Assembly (NCBI RefSeq): GCF_001653715.1
Contig: NZ_LWHQ01000063.1
Coordinates: forward strand, 4,432 to 46,435
DNA from: Methylobacterium platani
GTDB lineage: Bacteria > Pseudomonadota > Alphaproteobacteria > Rhizobiales > Beijerinckiaceae
Length of the DNA: 42,004 bases
Direction: 5' to 3'
Under the pieces are notes generated by a model. That model searched no databases. It saw only the letters and a list, made by a program, of their open reading frames with translations, and had not been told where the DNA came from. Every line of letters begins with the position of its first letter. Within the stretch, counting starts at the first letter, position 1. Positions 26,235-33,967 of this stretch are shown in pieces. The position numbers and the translations under genes were made by a program.

Positions 26235-27092
26235 CATCAGGGCGTACAGGGTGATCGCGGCGGCGTTCGAGACGTTGAGGCTCTGGATCGCGCCGCGGAA
26301 CGGGATGCGGGCCATCACGTCGCAGCATTCGCGGGTGCGCTGGCGCAGGCCCTTGCCCTCGGCCCCGAGCACCACGACGAGCGGCGTCTTCGGCCCGACC
26401 GCGTCGAGGGTCTCGGGCGCCTCGGAATCGAGCCCGACCCGGGTGAAGCCGCGCTCGCCGAGCTCGATCAGGGCCTCGGCGAGGTTGCGCACCACCACGA
26501 ACGGCACGTGCTCGAGCCCGCCCGAGGCGGATTTCGCCAGCACGCCGGTCACCGTCGGCGAGTGCCGCGCCGTGGTGACGATGGCGGTGACGCCGAAGGC
26601 CGCCGCCGTGCGCACGATGGCCCCGACATTGTGCGGATCGGTGATCTGGTCGAGGGCGAGCAGCACCGCGTCGTCGGGCAGCGCGTCGAAGGCCGGGCCG
26701 GCGAGCGGCTCCGCCTCGAGGTAGAGCCCCTGGTGCACCGCGTCCGGCCCGAGCAGGCCCGTGATGGTGCCCGGCTTGACGATCTCGGGGATGATGCGCA
26801 GCTCGCCGACCTCCTCGGCGAGGCGGATCGCCGCGTTCTCGGTCGCCAGCAGCCGCCGCAATTCGCGGTCCGGGTTGCGCAGCGCCTCGGAGACCGGGTG
26901 CCACCCGTACAGCACCGCCGGCCCGTCGACGTCGTCGCCGGGTCGCCGGCCTGGCCCGCCCTTGCCCGGTGCGCCCTTGCCCGGCCCGCCACGTCCCTGC
27001 GGCGGCTTGCCGTAGCCCGGTCGTCCCTGGCCGTCCCTGCCCTGCCCGAACTTGCCCGGCCCACCCGCGCGCGGTCCCTGCCTCGTCGTCAT
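26223..27092 (-). CDS. rlmB: RlmB-like 23S rRNA 2'-O-methyltransferase (TrmH/SpoU family)
   Basis: The C-terminal 220 residues form a TrmH-family enzyme: substrate-binding domain VLYGWHPVSEALRNPDRELR, then motif 1 LDQITDPHNVGAIVRTAAAFG, motif 2 LVVVLGAEGKGLRQ and motif 3 IPFRGAIQSLNVSNAAAI, which build the knotted SAM site. RlmB methylates G2251 of 23S rRNA in E. coli. The first 55 residues are a disordered Gly/Pro/Lys/Arg stretch of GPGKG-type units. I chose the ATG at 27090-27092; another lies 26 codons upstream. The gene ends next to a convergent hairpin and starts 130 bases from the tRNA gene, on the opposite strand. Confidence 0.93.
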   Translation of the reverse strand: MTTRQGPRAGGPGKFGQGRDGQGRPGYGKPPQGRGGPGKGAPGKGGPGRRPGDDVDGPAVLYGWHPVSEALRNPDRELRRLLATENAAIRLAEEVGELRIIPEIVKPGTITGLLGPDAVHQGLYLEAEPLAGPAFDALPDDAVLLALDQITDPHNVGAIVRTAAAFGVTAIVTTARHSPTVTGVLAKSASGGLEHVPFVVVRNLAEALIELGERGFTRVGLDSEAPETLDAVGPKTPLVVVLGAEGKGLRQRTRECCDVMARIPFRGAIQSLNVSNAAAITLYALMPRA

Positions 27093-27222
27093 CTCGTCGT
27101 CCCGCCCGCGTTCAAGGCCTCGATCGGCGCTCGACAAGACTGAGCCCTCGTCCGCCGTCAAGCCCATCAATCCGGTTGCCCTCCCGGTGGATCCCCACTA
27201 TAGCTCCCTTCGCCCCGCACCG

Positions 27223-27298
27223 GCGCCCTTCGTCTAGCGGTCTAGGACGTCGCCCTTTCACGGCGAAAACACGGGTTCGAGTCCCGTAGGGCGCGCCA
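27223..27298 (+). tRNA. tRNA-Glu (anticodon TTC)
   Basis: The 76-base gene folds as a cloverleaf: acceptor GCGCCCT (27223-27229) pairs with AGGGCGC (27288-27294), discriminator G, encoded CCA at 27296-27298. The anticodon stem TCGCC/GGCGA encloses loop CTTTCAC with anticodon TTC at 27257-27259. The T arm is ACGGG-TTCGAGT-CCCGT. Base composition and gene content change abruptly after its 3' end, which makes it the probable integration site of the element that follows. Confidence 0.97.
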
Positions 27299-27379
27299 AC
27301 AATATCAAGCGCTTAGCTTGGTTGGCGCGGTTTCCATGTCCAACGGTTGTCCCATATATCGGGGTGGACACCCTTGGAC

Positions 27380-27595
27380 TCAGTCGCCCTCAAGGTCGTC
27401 TGGATACGGCTTGGCGGCTCCCGATCGGAAGCTGATTGGTCCACTGGTACTCAGCTGCCCCTCCGCGTCATTGAGCAGCACCAGGATCTGATCCACCACG
27501 TCCAAGGCAAGTCCCGCTAGGCGCTCGAACTGCTCGCGTGGGATGCGCTCTGCGGCAATGGGGTGACCGGCGGGAAAGTGGATGATGTTGCTCAT
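27380..27595 (-). CDS. Small hypothetical protein near the element's left end
   Basis: The 71-residue product begins SNIIHFPAGHPIAAERIP and has one probable helix (REQFERLAGLALDVVDQILV) and an acidic tail DDLEGD. I chose the ATG at 27593-27595, 2 bases after the stop of the upstream gene; the frame is open 22 codons further but that part is a shadow. To my memory, short IIHFP-opening proteins with a helix and acidic end accompany helical hypothetical proteins like the upstream neighbour in alphaproteobacteria. No function can be named. Confidence 0.6.
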   Translation of the reverse strand: MSNIIHFPAGHPIAAERIPREQFERLAGLALDVVDQILVLLNDAEGQLSTSGPISFRSGAAKPYPDDLEGD

Positions 27596-27597
27596 CT

Positions 27598-29040
27598 TCA
27601 CTCGCTCCAGGCTTTGGCGATATCGCGGATAAGCGCATTGTTGTGAATGCGCATGTTGCACCTGAACTCCTGCTGCGTACGAACCATCAGGATTTCATCG
27701 CGCTGATACTCATCTTCTGGCTTGCGAGTGGCAATCTCCTTCTCAAGACGATCTACGATCCAGCAAGCGCGCTCTTCTTCGAACCGCGCCACCTCGCCCA
27801 AAGCCGTTGTGAGCGGGGCGGATCCTGTCTCTTTGGAGCTATAAGGGCGCGCCGCCACGCCTTCCCAGGTAAATTTCGCGACCTGATAGGCCTCGAACAG
27901 GGCCGAAAGCTGAAAAATGTCCAGGGCACCCAGGTCGACTTGCTCGGCGGAGAGGCGGGCGATGTCTCCTTTGTGTGTCTCGGATTGTGCCTTGACGGTG
28001 GCCACGGGGGGGGCGCCAGCAGCCTCAAGCCGGATAGAATTCACACCGGCACGCAGGGCATCGAGCCCCGCCAGAGCCTCTGCTTCCGTGTCGGGGTTGG
28101 ACTGACGTATTGCGTCCGGCAGGTAGGCGGCGAGCGCGGCCAAGCCGCTAGGGGTGATCGGTTGGGTGGTCAGGATGCTGCGGAAGGCAGCGCGCTCTAA
28201 CTGGCGGGCTGTTGCGTCGTTCGCCTCGGCTGCCTCGTATTCCGGCGTACCGCCGAGTGTGGCGCTCCAAGCGAACATGGTCGGGAGCCAGGCGTCATAT
28301 GCGGCCCGATGCGCCTCAATCGCAGCAAAGATCGGATCCGCCGCGGCCTCAGGCTCGGCCTTGCGCCCGACGTGGCGTATCTCCTCCGGCTCCCGGGCGT
28401 GTTCGCCGAAGCGCAGGTTGCGATAGGCTACTGCGAGTGGATGATCCCGTTCTGTCGCGCTTCCGTCGCCGAGGGAATGCGCTTGTCGTGAGATGACGGC
28501 GATAGCGTAAGCCACGCGGTCGGCATCTGTGTGCATTGGGGCGTGCAGGAGAGCGCGGAATGTCTCCTCCTCAGTCTTTCGCCGCTCGGCCAGATCCGGT
28601 AGCCCGTAGGCTTCCGTGTAGAGGGCGTAGCCGTAGGCTATCTCATGCGCATGTATGAGTTCGGAGATGGTTGCAGGGACATCAGCGCGTGCAGCAGGAT
28701 CACCCTGCAAATAAGGTGCAAGCCTATCCGCAACCGGCAACGCGTTGCCGAATGTCTCATGCCGACCCATGTCACGATCCAATCGCAAATGCTCAGCGGG
28801 AGCAGCGCTACGGCTACCCTCCGCTTTGGTTAACTTGCGATTACTATCGTGATGCACTTTGCCGCCGTGCGACAAGGAAATTGACTCACCGTCCACAGGA
28901 GGCGTTTTCGCCTTGCGGTCGGCTGCGGATGCAAGGCGATCGGCCTCCGCCTGGAGCGCAGCGGCGCGGCGGCGCAGATCCTCAATGGAGCCGCCGACTG
29001 GCTTGGCGCTGGCGGCGAGGCGTTTGCGTGCGACCACCAT
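27598..29040 (-). CDS. 480-residue helical hypothetical protein with three diverged internal modules
   Basis: The N-terminal part is a basic coiled-coil-like stretch (IEDLRRRAAALQAEADRLAS, residues about 19-38) and a linker. Three similar helical modules follow at about 125-187 (LIHAHEIAYGYALY), 237-310 (AIEAHRAAYDAWL) and 378-457 (LFEAYQVAKFTWE). Each opens with a helix containing an aromatic AY or AK-F-W cluster and continues to a Glu-rich helix such as TEEETFRALL or RQLERAAFRSIL. The ATG at 29040 shares its A with the stop of the 53-residue gene (TGATG); a GTG one codon earlier is less likely. It is the third gene of a leftward four-gene set. Family unnamed to me; no enzymatic motif seen. 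Confidence 0.75.
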   Translation of the reverse strand: MVVARKRLAASAKPVGGSIEDLRRRAAALQAEADRLASAADRKAKTPPVDGESISLSHGGKVHHDSNRKLTKAEGSRSAAPAEHLRLDRDMGRHETFGNALPVADRLAPYLQGDPAARADVPATISELIHAHEIAYGYALYTEAYGLPDLAERRKTEEETFRALLHAPMHTDADRVAYAIAVISRQAHSLGDGSATERDHPLAVAYRNLRFGEHAREPEEIRHVGRKAEPEAAADPIFAAIEAHRAAYDAWLPTMFAWSATLGGTPEYEAAEANDATARQLERAAFRSILTTQPITPSGLAALAAYLPDAIRQSNPDTEAEALAGLDALRAGVNSIRLEAAGAPPVATVKAQSETHKGDIARLSAEQVDLGALDIFQLSALFEAYQVAKFTWEGVAARPYSSKETGSAPLTTALGEVARFEEERACWIVDRLEKEIATRKPEDEYQRDEILMVRTQQEFRCNMRIHNNALIRDIAKAWSE

Positions 29041-29201
29041 CACAGGCCTCCCTCAGCCAGGAGAGAGTCGAAGGCGATGCCCTCCTCCGGCCCTAGGGCG
29101 GAGAAGTAGCGGCGCAGGCCATCTCGCAGCGCCGCGAGCGCGTCAGCGTCCTGGCCGAGATCCTGATCGGCTAGCGCCGGCACGGGAGTGTCGTTGCTCA
29201 T
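29040..29201 (-). CDS. 53-residue hypothetical protein
   Basis: This frame has an ATG at 29199-29201 with a GAGGGG ribosome site 7 bases upstream. A second ATG two codons earlier is too close to that site. It encodes SNDTPVPALADQDLGQ followed by a helix DALAALRDGLRRYFSALG and an acidic end. It begins 11 bases after the membrane-protein stop and ends TGATG-coupled to the 480-residue gene. That coupling is the main evidence that it is translated. Confidence 0.6.
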   Translation of the reverse strand: MSNDTPVPALADQDLGQDADALAALRDGLRRYFSALGPEEGIAFDSLLAEGGL

Positions 29202-29212
29202 CGTCATCCCCC

Positions 29213-29476
29213 TCAAAACGGGCGCAGGACGCCGTAACCGGCAATGGTGCCAGCCACGAGGATGACGGCCGCCAGCAGCTCGCCAGTGGCATTCACGAAG
29301 CGCAGCGCGCGGACATGGGGGGTGTCAGGCCGGACCGGCTGTACAGCCTCCCAGGCGTCCGGCGCCTCAAGCTCGTCAGGCGAGATGACGGGAGCCTCTC
29401 GTGCATAGAGATGCGGAGAAGGCGTGCGGCCGCGTTCACCGGCGCGGGCCGGGGCTGTAGGATAATGGATAGCCAT
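29213..29476 (-). CDS. Small membrane protein of the element, unknown function
   Basis: The 87-residue product has a Pro-rich cytoplasmic part (residues 1-55) and one hydrophobic segment near the end, LLAAVILVAGTIAGYGVL, followed only by RPF. AGAGGA lies about 7 bases before the ATG. It is the first gene of the leftward set that ends at the tRNA side, and is divergent from the ribbon-helix-helix operon. A single C-terminal membrane segment would fit a holin-like or membrane-anchor role, but nothing specific supports either. Confidence 0.6.
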   Translation of the reverse strand: MAIHYPTAPARAGERGRTPSPHLYAREAPVISPDELEAPDAWEAVQPVRPDTPHVRALRFVNATGELLAAVILVAGTIAGYGVLRPF

Positions 29477-29547
29477 GAGACGTCCTCTTGCGACGTGCGT
29501 GGTCAGGGCCGGATGGAAGCTCTCACCCTTCCTTCCGGCCTGCTATC

Positions 29548-29590
29548 GTGGTACCATGATGGCTTGTAGGGGTCAACTGGTGGTACCATG
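29548..29590. promoter_or_regulatory. Paired operator-like sites GTGGTACCATG upstream of the RHH regulator
   Basis: The 11-base sequence GTGGTACCATG occurs at 29548-29558 and again at 29580-29590. The core TGGTACCA is a perfect 8-base palindrome. The copies are 32 bases apart, close to three helical turns, so they face the same side of the DNA. The second contains the start codon of the RHH gene (ATG at 29588). This looks like the site of an autoregulating dimeric DNA-binding protein and could also control the divergent gene at 29476. Confidence 0.6.
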
Positions 29591-29770
29591 GGATCGGATG
29601 AGAAATCGCGCCCTCAGCAGCCGGGCACTCAGATCCAGGTCCGCCTACAACCAGCCGCCTTAGCTGCACTCGATCAATTCAGAGCCTCAGAAGCCGATTT
29701 GCCATCGCGCCCTGAGGCGCTGCGCCGGTTGGCGGCCGAAGGCCTCAAGGCCAAGGGCTACCTTAAATGA
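29588..29770 (+). CDS. Ribbon-helix-helix DNA-binding protein
   Basis: The 60-residue product contains the ribbon-helix-helix pattern: a strand IQVRLQPAALAALDQF leading into helix 1, then a turn DLPSRPEALRRLAAEGLKAK with the Ser-Arg-Pro-Glu-Ala start of helix 2 that is typical of the family. Such proteins bind DNA as dimers and often regulate their own genes; two palindromic sites flank the start. The stop overlaps the ATG of a 29-codon frame (ATGA), which in turn overlaps the next gene. It may act as a phage regulator or as the antitoxin of a small module; the sequence does not decide. Confidence 0.8.
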   Translation: MGSDEKSRPQQPGTQIQVRLQPAALAALDQFRASEADLPSRPEALRRLAAEGLKAKGYLK

Positions 29771-29856
29771 AGGCGGCCTATGCTTTATTCGTGGACCAGT
29801 TCAGACAGGTGCAGCTTTGCTCTGACAGGCACTTTGATCGCAAGGGCGGATGGTAA
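29767..29856 (+). CDS. 29-residue mini-ORF linking the RHH gene to the next gene
   Basis: Its ATG (29767-29769) overlaps the RHH stop as ATGA and its TAA (29854-29856) overlaps the next ATG as TAATG. The peptide starts MKAAYALFVDQFRQVQ and ends DRKGGW, with one cysteine. The two exact overlaps suggest translation, either as a peptide of its own or as a coupling device. No homology is claimed. Confidence 0.5.
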   Translation: MKAAYALFVDQFRQVQLCSDRHFDRKGGW

Positions 29857-30101
29857 TGACCAAGAAGTCAGAAGCAGAAAAGGCTATTAGGAGCCTAGCA
29901 TTCCAGTGGGCAAAAGAGATAAATTATATCATCAAACCAGGCTGGTATCCGAGCTTTACGGATTTTGAGCGATGGCTTAACGACAAATCATATGGTCATT
30001 ATTTAAATTTTCGATCTTCCGCGGGCCCGCACTACGATGCAGAAAAATGGCTCGAAGATGAACTGAAGGACTGGCCTACCCGCAGCGATGACGAGTCTTA
30101 G
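29856..30101 (+). CDS. 81-residue hypothetical protein, AT-rich
   Basis: The product starts MTKKSEAEKAIRSLAFQW and contains the aromatic stretch KPGWYPSFTDFERWL and HYDAEKWLEDELKDW. I chose the ATG at 29856 because it is coupled to the mini-ORF stop; an ATG two codons earlier (29850) is less likely. The length and aromatic pattern suggest a small folded helical protein. It follows the RHH regulator and converges on the membrane-protein gene ending at 30160. Related short proteins of unknown role exist in alphaproteobacteria, as far as I recall. Confidence 0.65.
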   Translation: MTKKSEAEKAIRSLAFQWAKEINYIIKPGWYPSFTDFERWLNDKSYGHYLNFRSSAGPHYDAEKWLEDELKDWPTRSDDES

Positions 30102-30159
30102 TTTCACGACCTGTGCCGATTGCCGGCAAGCCTTTGGTATAATGCGTGGCTGACCCTAT

Positions 30160-30654
30160 TCATAGCCGAAACGAAGAGACATAACTATTTTGTTGCTTCT
30201 GGACGGCCCGCCTCCAATTTTCATCGGCGACTATATATTTTGCATATGCAACAAAAAATTGCTTTCCATCGATCGGTCCAGTCATGTTATCAGCGCCTTC
30301 TTTTAGCTGCACTAGAGCGCTGCTTAAATCTCTAAATTCTGCATCTAGACCGCCGAGTCTATTTCTAACATCCTCGGCTTTATCGTAAGACTGACGAATA
30401 GCCTTTGTAAGCTGAACTCGATCGTCTTGCGTGACATGTCCTGCACCACGAGATAGCGCTATAAATTTATCGAGTATGGGCTTAAGATCGAAATTTGCCT
30501 GAACGGTTTGTTCAGTCGCAGCGCTATTTGCTTCAATTCTCGTTTTGCGAAAATCACTATAGTTCAGCCAAACGGCTGCAATCGCTGTAGCTAGGGACGA
30601 AAGTGCCGCCACAGCCCATTTCGGCATGTTGTCTAAGTGGCTAAAAAATGCCAT
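30160..30654 (-). CDS. Small membrane-anchored helical protein, second gene of an AT-rich pair
   Basis: The 164-residue product has one N-terminal transmembrane helix (WAVAALSSLATAIAAVWLNY, residues about 13-32) and a long, mostly helical, charged part with coiled-coil character: SYDKAEDVRNRLGGLDAEFR, LSSALVQLKEG. It starts 9 bases after the stop of the upstream gene, with a ribosome site (GAGGG) placed inside that gene's end, so the two are cotranscribed. Composition is far below the host average. I do not recognise the family. The build (anchor plus helical domain) fits a membrane partner or effector rather than an enzyme. Confidence 0.7.
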   Translation of the reverse strand: MAFFSHLDNMPKWAVAALSSLATAIAAVWLNYSDFRKTRIEANSAATEQTVQANFDLKPILDKFIALSRGAGHVTQDDRVQLTKAIRQSYDKAEDVRNRLGGLDAEFRDLSSALVQLKEGADNMTGPIDGKQFFVAYAKYIVADENWRRAVQKQQNSYVSSFRL

Positions 30655-30663
30655 TTTGATCCC

Positions 30664-31776
30664 TCACCGAGCCACTTTAGCAGGTCCTTTGATCCCTGTC
30701 CTGCCCGCTGCCTGGCGGGCCTTGTCGCATGCCTCTGCCCATCCGATCGCCCCAGAAAGTTTGATTTGGGCGAGCGCCTGAGCCTGAATGTCTGCAACGC
30801 AAGCATCATCTGCTGGTGCCTGCGAGTTTCCAATCCTGATCAGGCCGGCCTCGGCAGCACTAAAAGCGTCTGGTCCATAGTTGACCGCTAGAGCAAACAA
30901 AACGGCCGCAACAAGAGGGGTAATCTTAGATGAATAAATATTCAAAAATCCCGGTGAACTTACGTCCGTGCGAAGTTCAGGAGTGTATGGACCGGCATCT
31001 ATGAAGGCAGCGTCCCTGTATGAATGGTAAACATCCTCTCCTTCTGCGATTGCTTTCGTATTAGCTGCTACGAAATTAAAAAATGATTGTATTAGAAAAT
31101 CGTCGTAGGTTTTGAAGTCATCTTCTGTTACATCAAATCTAGCACTAAAATCTCCATCAAAGGTATATCCATTATAAACTAGATCATAAATCTCACGCCG
31201 CACTGACCTAGGTAGCGTCACAAATATATTTGGTTTGCTTATAATGTCTAATATCGTCCTATCAAGAAATCGCTTCTCGATTTTTCCAATCCACTTGACG
31301 CGCCGCCCTTGTAAATTTTCTTCTCCGTAAAATCTGGGCACATTAATGTCTACAATTGCAGTTGGCTCCTCCGTAAATTCGCCGATGAATGCAGGGAAAG
31401 AGTAAGCTGCTGGCGCTACTAAGACTAAATCGCCTTTTTTAGCGCGATGAAAATACCCTGTCAAAGCGCTGCGCAGCTGCGATACGCCAGCATCTTCAAT
31501 TCCTTTTGAATAATCACCAACTTCTACGCTGGGTTTTGGACTGTCGCCCTTTCCTCTGTACCATGATTTAAGCGCGCGAGATCGGTGTATCTGCTGATTA
31601 ATTCCACTCTGCTGACTTAGAGGTATGTCAGGAGTAAGATTAAGTCCCGGAAGATCAATGAAAATCATTTCATTTTCTATGAAATCGGGATATAGGCGAT
31701 AGCCAGAGCCTGGCCTCGCGAAGAATATTTCATGATCTCGCGGAAGTATACGCGTATTTATATCAACGAATACCAT
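30664..31776 (-). CDS. AT-rich cargo protein: PUA/EVE/Mrr-N-like N-terminus plus membrane segment
   Basis: The first 165 of 370 residues resemble the PUA-like fold placed before Mrr-type nucleases and in EVE-like sensors: EIFFARPGSGYRLYPDFIEN (16-35), FHRAKKGDLVLVAPAAYSFP (109-128), FIGEF and a Tyr/Arg-Arg-Val-Lys-Trp strand (RRVKWIGKIEKRF). Residues 170-275 show no motif I know; no nuclease D-ExK is apparent. A hydrophobic segment (KITPLVAAVLFALAVNYG, about 284-301) is followed by a tail with two Cys, less AT-rich than the rest. Composition at 31081-31140 is 30% GC. It is the first gene of a pair with the membrane protein at 30160, inserted after the tape measure gene. Assignment is by pattern only. 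Confidence 0.65.
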   Translation of the reverse strand: MVFVDINTRILPRDHEIFFARPGSGYRLYPDFIENEMIFIDLPGLNLTPDIPLSQQSGINQQIHRSRALKSWYRGKGDSPKPSVEVGDYSKGIEDAGVSQLRSALTGYFHRAKKGDLVLVAPAAYSFPAFIGEFTEEPTAIVDINVPRFYGEENLQGRRVKWIGKIEKRFLDRTILDIISKPNIFVTLPRSVRREIYDLVYNGYTFDGDFSARFDVTEDDFKTYDDFLIQSFFNFVAANTKAIAEGEDVYHSYRDAAFIDAGPYTPELRTDVSSPGFLNIYSSKITPLVAAVLFALAVNYGPDAFSAAEAGLIRIGNSQAPADDACVADIQAQALAQIKLSGAIGWAEACDKARQAAGRTGIKGPAKVAR

Positions 31777-31954
31777 GCCTCAAGTCCCTAGCGGCGATGC
31801 CGCTCAACGATGCATCGCTCTTGATCCTCAACGTTTAGTGGAAGGCGACGTGGAGCGAAAGGCCTAAGTTGTTGGCTCAGGCAGCGGCTGCACGATCGTC
31901 CAAAGCCAGATTGAACGAGTGAGTTCGGTGCCCAGAGCGTATCCGCAACCTTCG

Positions 31955-33940
31955 TTATCGCACCGCACTCTGTGCGTTCCTCAGGCTCATATCCTGAAAG
32001 CGCGTGAGGCCCCGCAGCGCGGCGTTCGCCGTCTCCTGCGCGTTGCCGTTGCCCTGCACGTTCATGGTGACGCTCAGGGGCATGTTCAGGGAGCGGTCGT
32101 TCGAGTTGGTCGTGTTGTTCGTGACGCCCAGCGGGGCGTCCGTGGCGCCGTGGCGGGCCGTGAAGTCCATGCCGCCCAGCACTTTGCTGAGCCGCGCATA
32201 GTGACCGTGGTCGTTCGCGATGACCTGCGCATCGCTGACGTTCGTGGCCTGACCGATCGGACGGCCATTCTGCGCCGCGCGGGCAGCGTCGCGGCCGATC
32301 TTCGCCATGGCGGCCTCAGTCTGGCGGGCGAAGTTGTCCGTGTGCCCGTTCCAGCCCTCGGCCCTCTCGAACTGCGCAGCACCGTCGGCGGCCTCGCGAG
32401 CCGTGGTGGCGGAATTTAGGGTCCTGAGTGCGCGGGCCTCCGTGCTCTTCAGCTCCTTCAGAGCGTAGTCGATTTGGTCATCGAAGCTGGTGTTGCCGTT
32501 GATGGCCGGCTTACGGCTACCGAGCCATTGGGCGATCCCGAACGCCCCGGAATTCGGATTGATCGAAGCGGGGCCGCCGCGGGCCTCGACTGAACTCCAA
32601 CGAGCGACTAGGGCCTTCGCGCCCAACTCCGAGACGCCACCAGCCTTGAGCTTGTCGATCGCATGCTGCTGGCGCTCAGGCGTCCACCAGTTGCCGATCG
32701 TAGCCTGCCCGACCTTATCCCCGTACCGGATATTAGGCTTCCGCCCCCCAAGCCATGTAGGAGCGTACTGTTTCCAGAGGCGCCCGAGCTTGCCCGAGTT
32801 CTCTCGGCCAATGTCCCCCATCGGGTTCGTATCGAGCGCCCCGCCTGTCGCCGGATCGGCACCGCCATGGGCTACTGCCTTTGGAAGCTGCGTCGCCACT
32901 GCCACGCCCGACAGCGCCGCGGCGCCGCCGAGTAGCACGGCGGGGTTCAGCCCCATCCGCAGCAGCATCGCAGCCCACCCCGTCCCGACGCCCGTAAACG
33001 CAGCCAGGATCTTCACCAGCCAGACGGTGGTGAGCCAGATCGCGAAGGCCTCCAGCCCGCCCTGTAGCCCCTTCTCCCCGGTGATGGAGGACGTGATGTT
33101 GCCGAGCCCCGTGACGAGCGGGGCGATCGCGTCTACGACCTTCATGAAGCCGGCGGCCAGTGCCACGGCAGCCTTACCAGCGCCCTCGATCCAGACCCGG
33201 ATCTGATCTGGATTTGCCTCGATCCAGGCGCGCACTTTGTCAATGATCGCCGTAAGGGCCGGCGCGAAGTCGGTCAGGAGCTTTTGCGAAACGAGTTCAA
33301 TCGAGGTCTGCAGCGACCGGAACGACTGCATCAAGGCAGTCGATTTCTTCGCCGCGTCCTCGTTGTTGAGGCCGATCCGGCGCGTCGTCCGGTCGTACTC
33401 GTCCTTGAACCGCTTGAGTTCGTCACCGTGGTCCCGAACCGCTCGGAACGTGTCCTCGTCCATGCCGAGCGATTGAGCGTAGGTGTAGCCGATATGGTAG
33501 GGCTGCTTGCGGAACACCTCGCCTAGGTCGCGGAAGATGTCCGTGGTCTCGCGAAGCTTGCCGTTCTGGCGCGTGGCGACGCCGAGGGAGCGCACCAGCC
33601 CCTCATAGCCGGGGTTCGTCCGCATCTGCTTAGCGAACGCCTCGACCGACGCCATTGCGCCTTCGTAGGTGCCCCCGAGCTGCGAGACGGCGTAGCTCAG
33701 CCCCTTGAGGTTCTGGATCGTCGAGCCGGCCTTCTGCGAGGCGTAGGACAGCCCCTCGAACGCGCCGGCTACCTTGAGGGCCGCAACGGTCGCCGCCGTG
33801 GCCATGGCGGTTAGGCCCGTCGCCAGCCCGGCTACGGCTAGCTCCGCCTTCTTCACGCCATCCATGAACCGCTTCTGGCTAGCCTCGTCCTGGCGGTAGC
33901 CGATCGCCACCATGAACTGCTTGAGGATGTCGTCCGCCAT
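31955..33940 (-). CDS. Phage tail tape measure protein with tail-lysozyme domain
   Basis: The 661-residue protein sets tail length in phages with non-contractile or contractile tails. The N-terminus is helical and Ala-rich (LAVAGLATGLTAMATAATVA; Ala/Gly-rich repeats), the middle contains hydrophobic stretches, and residues 417-530 form a phage tail lysozyme domain (ERQQHAIDKLKAGGVSELGA, PNSGAFGIAQWLGSRKPAIN, GAAQFERAEGW) that would cut peptidoglycan during entry. The last part is Asn-rich. A ribosome site (AGGAG) lies 8 bases before the ATG at 33940. The intervening 31777-31954 holds no gene I can support. Confidence 0.85.
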   Translation of the reverse strand: MADDILKQFMVAIGYRQDEASQKRFMDGVKKAELAVAGLATGLTAMATAATVAALKVAGAFEGLSYASQKAGSTIQNLKGLSYAVSQLGGTYEGAMASVEAFAKQMRTNPGYEGLVRSLGVATRQNGKLRETTDIFRDLGEVFRKQPYHIGYTYAQSLGMDEDTFRAVRDHGDELKRFKDEYDRTTRRIGLNNEDAAKKSTALMQSFRSLQTSIELVSQKLLTDFAPALTAIIDKVRAWIEANPDQIRVWIEGAGKAAVALAAGFMKVVDAIAPLVTGLGNITSSITGEKGLQGGLEAFAIWLTTVWLVKILAAFTGVGTGWAAMLLRMGLNPAVLLGGAAALSGVAVATQLPKAVAHGGADPATGGALDTNPMGDIGRENSGKLGRLWKQYAPTWLGGRKPNIRYGDKVGQATIGNWWTPERQQHAIDKLKAGGVSELGAKALVARWSSVEARGGPASINPNSGAFGIAQWLGSRKPAINGNTSFDDQIDYALKELKSTEARALRTLNSATTAREAADGAAQFERAEGWNGHTDNFARQTEAAMAKIGRDAARAAQNGRPIGQATNVSDAQVIANDHGHYARLSKVLGGMDFTARHGATDAPLGVTNNTTNSNDRSLNMPLSVTMNVQGNGNAQETANAALRGLTRFQDMSLRNAQSAVR

Positions 33941-33967
33941 GATGGTGCTCCTGCGCGGCCGACGCCG

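Noticed and set aside
27223..27298. A second copy of the tRNA-Glu 3' end as right attachment site
   Set aside because: No repeat of GTTCGAGTCCCGTAGGGCGC was found further right in the window.
30664..31776. Mrr-type nuclease catalytic domain in the AT-rich cargo protein
   Set aside because: No D-x(n)-E/Q-x-K motif was found after residue 165; only the sensor-like N-terminus is supported.
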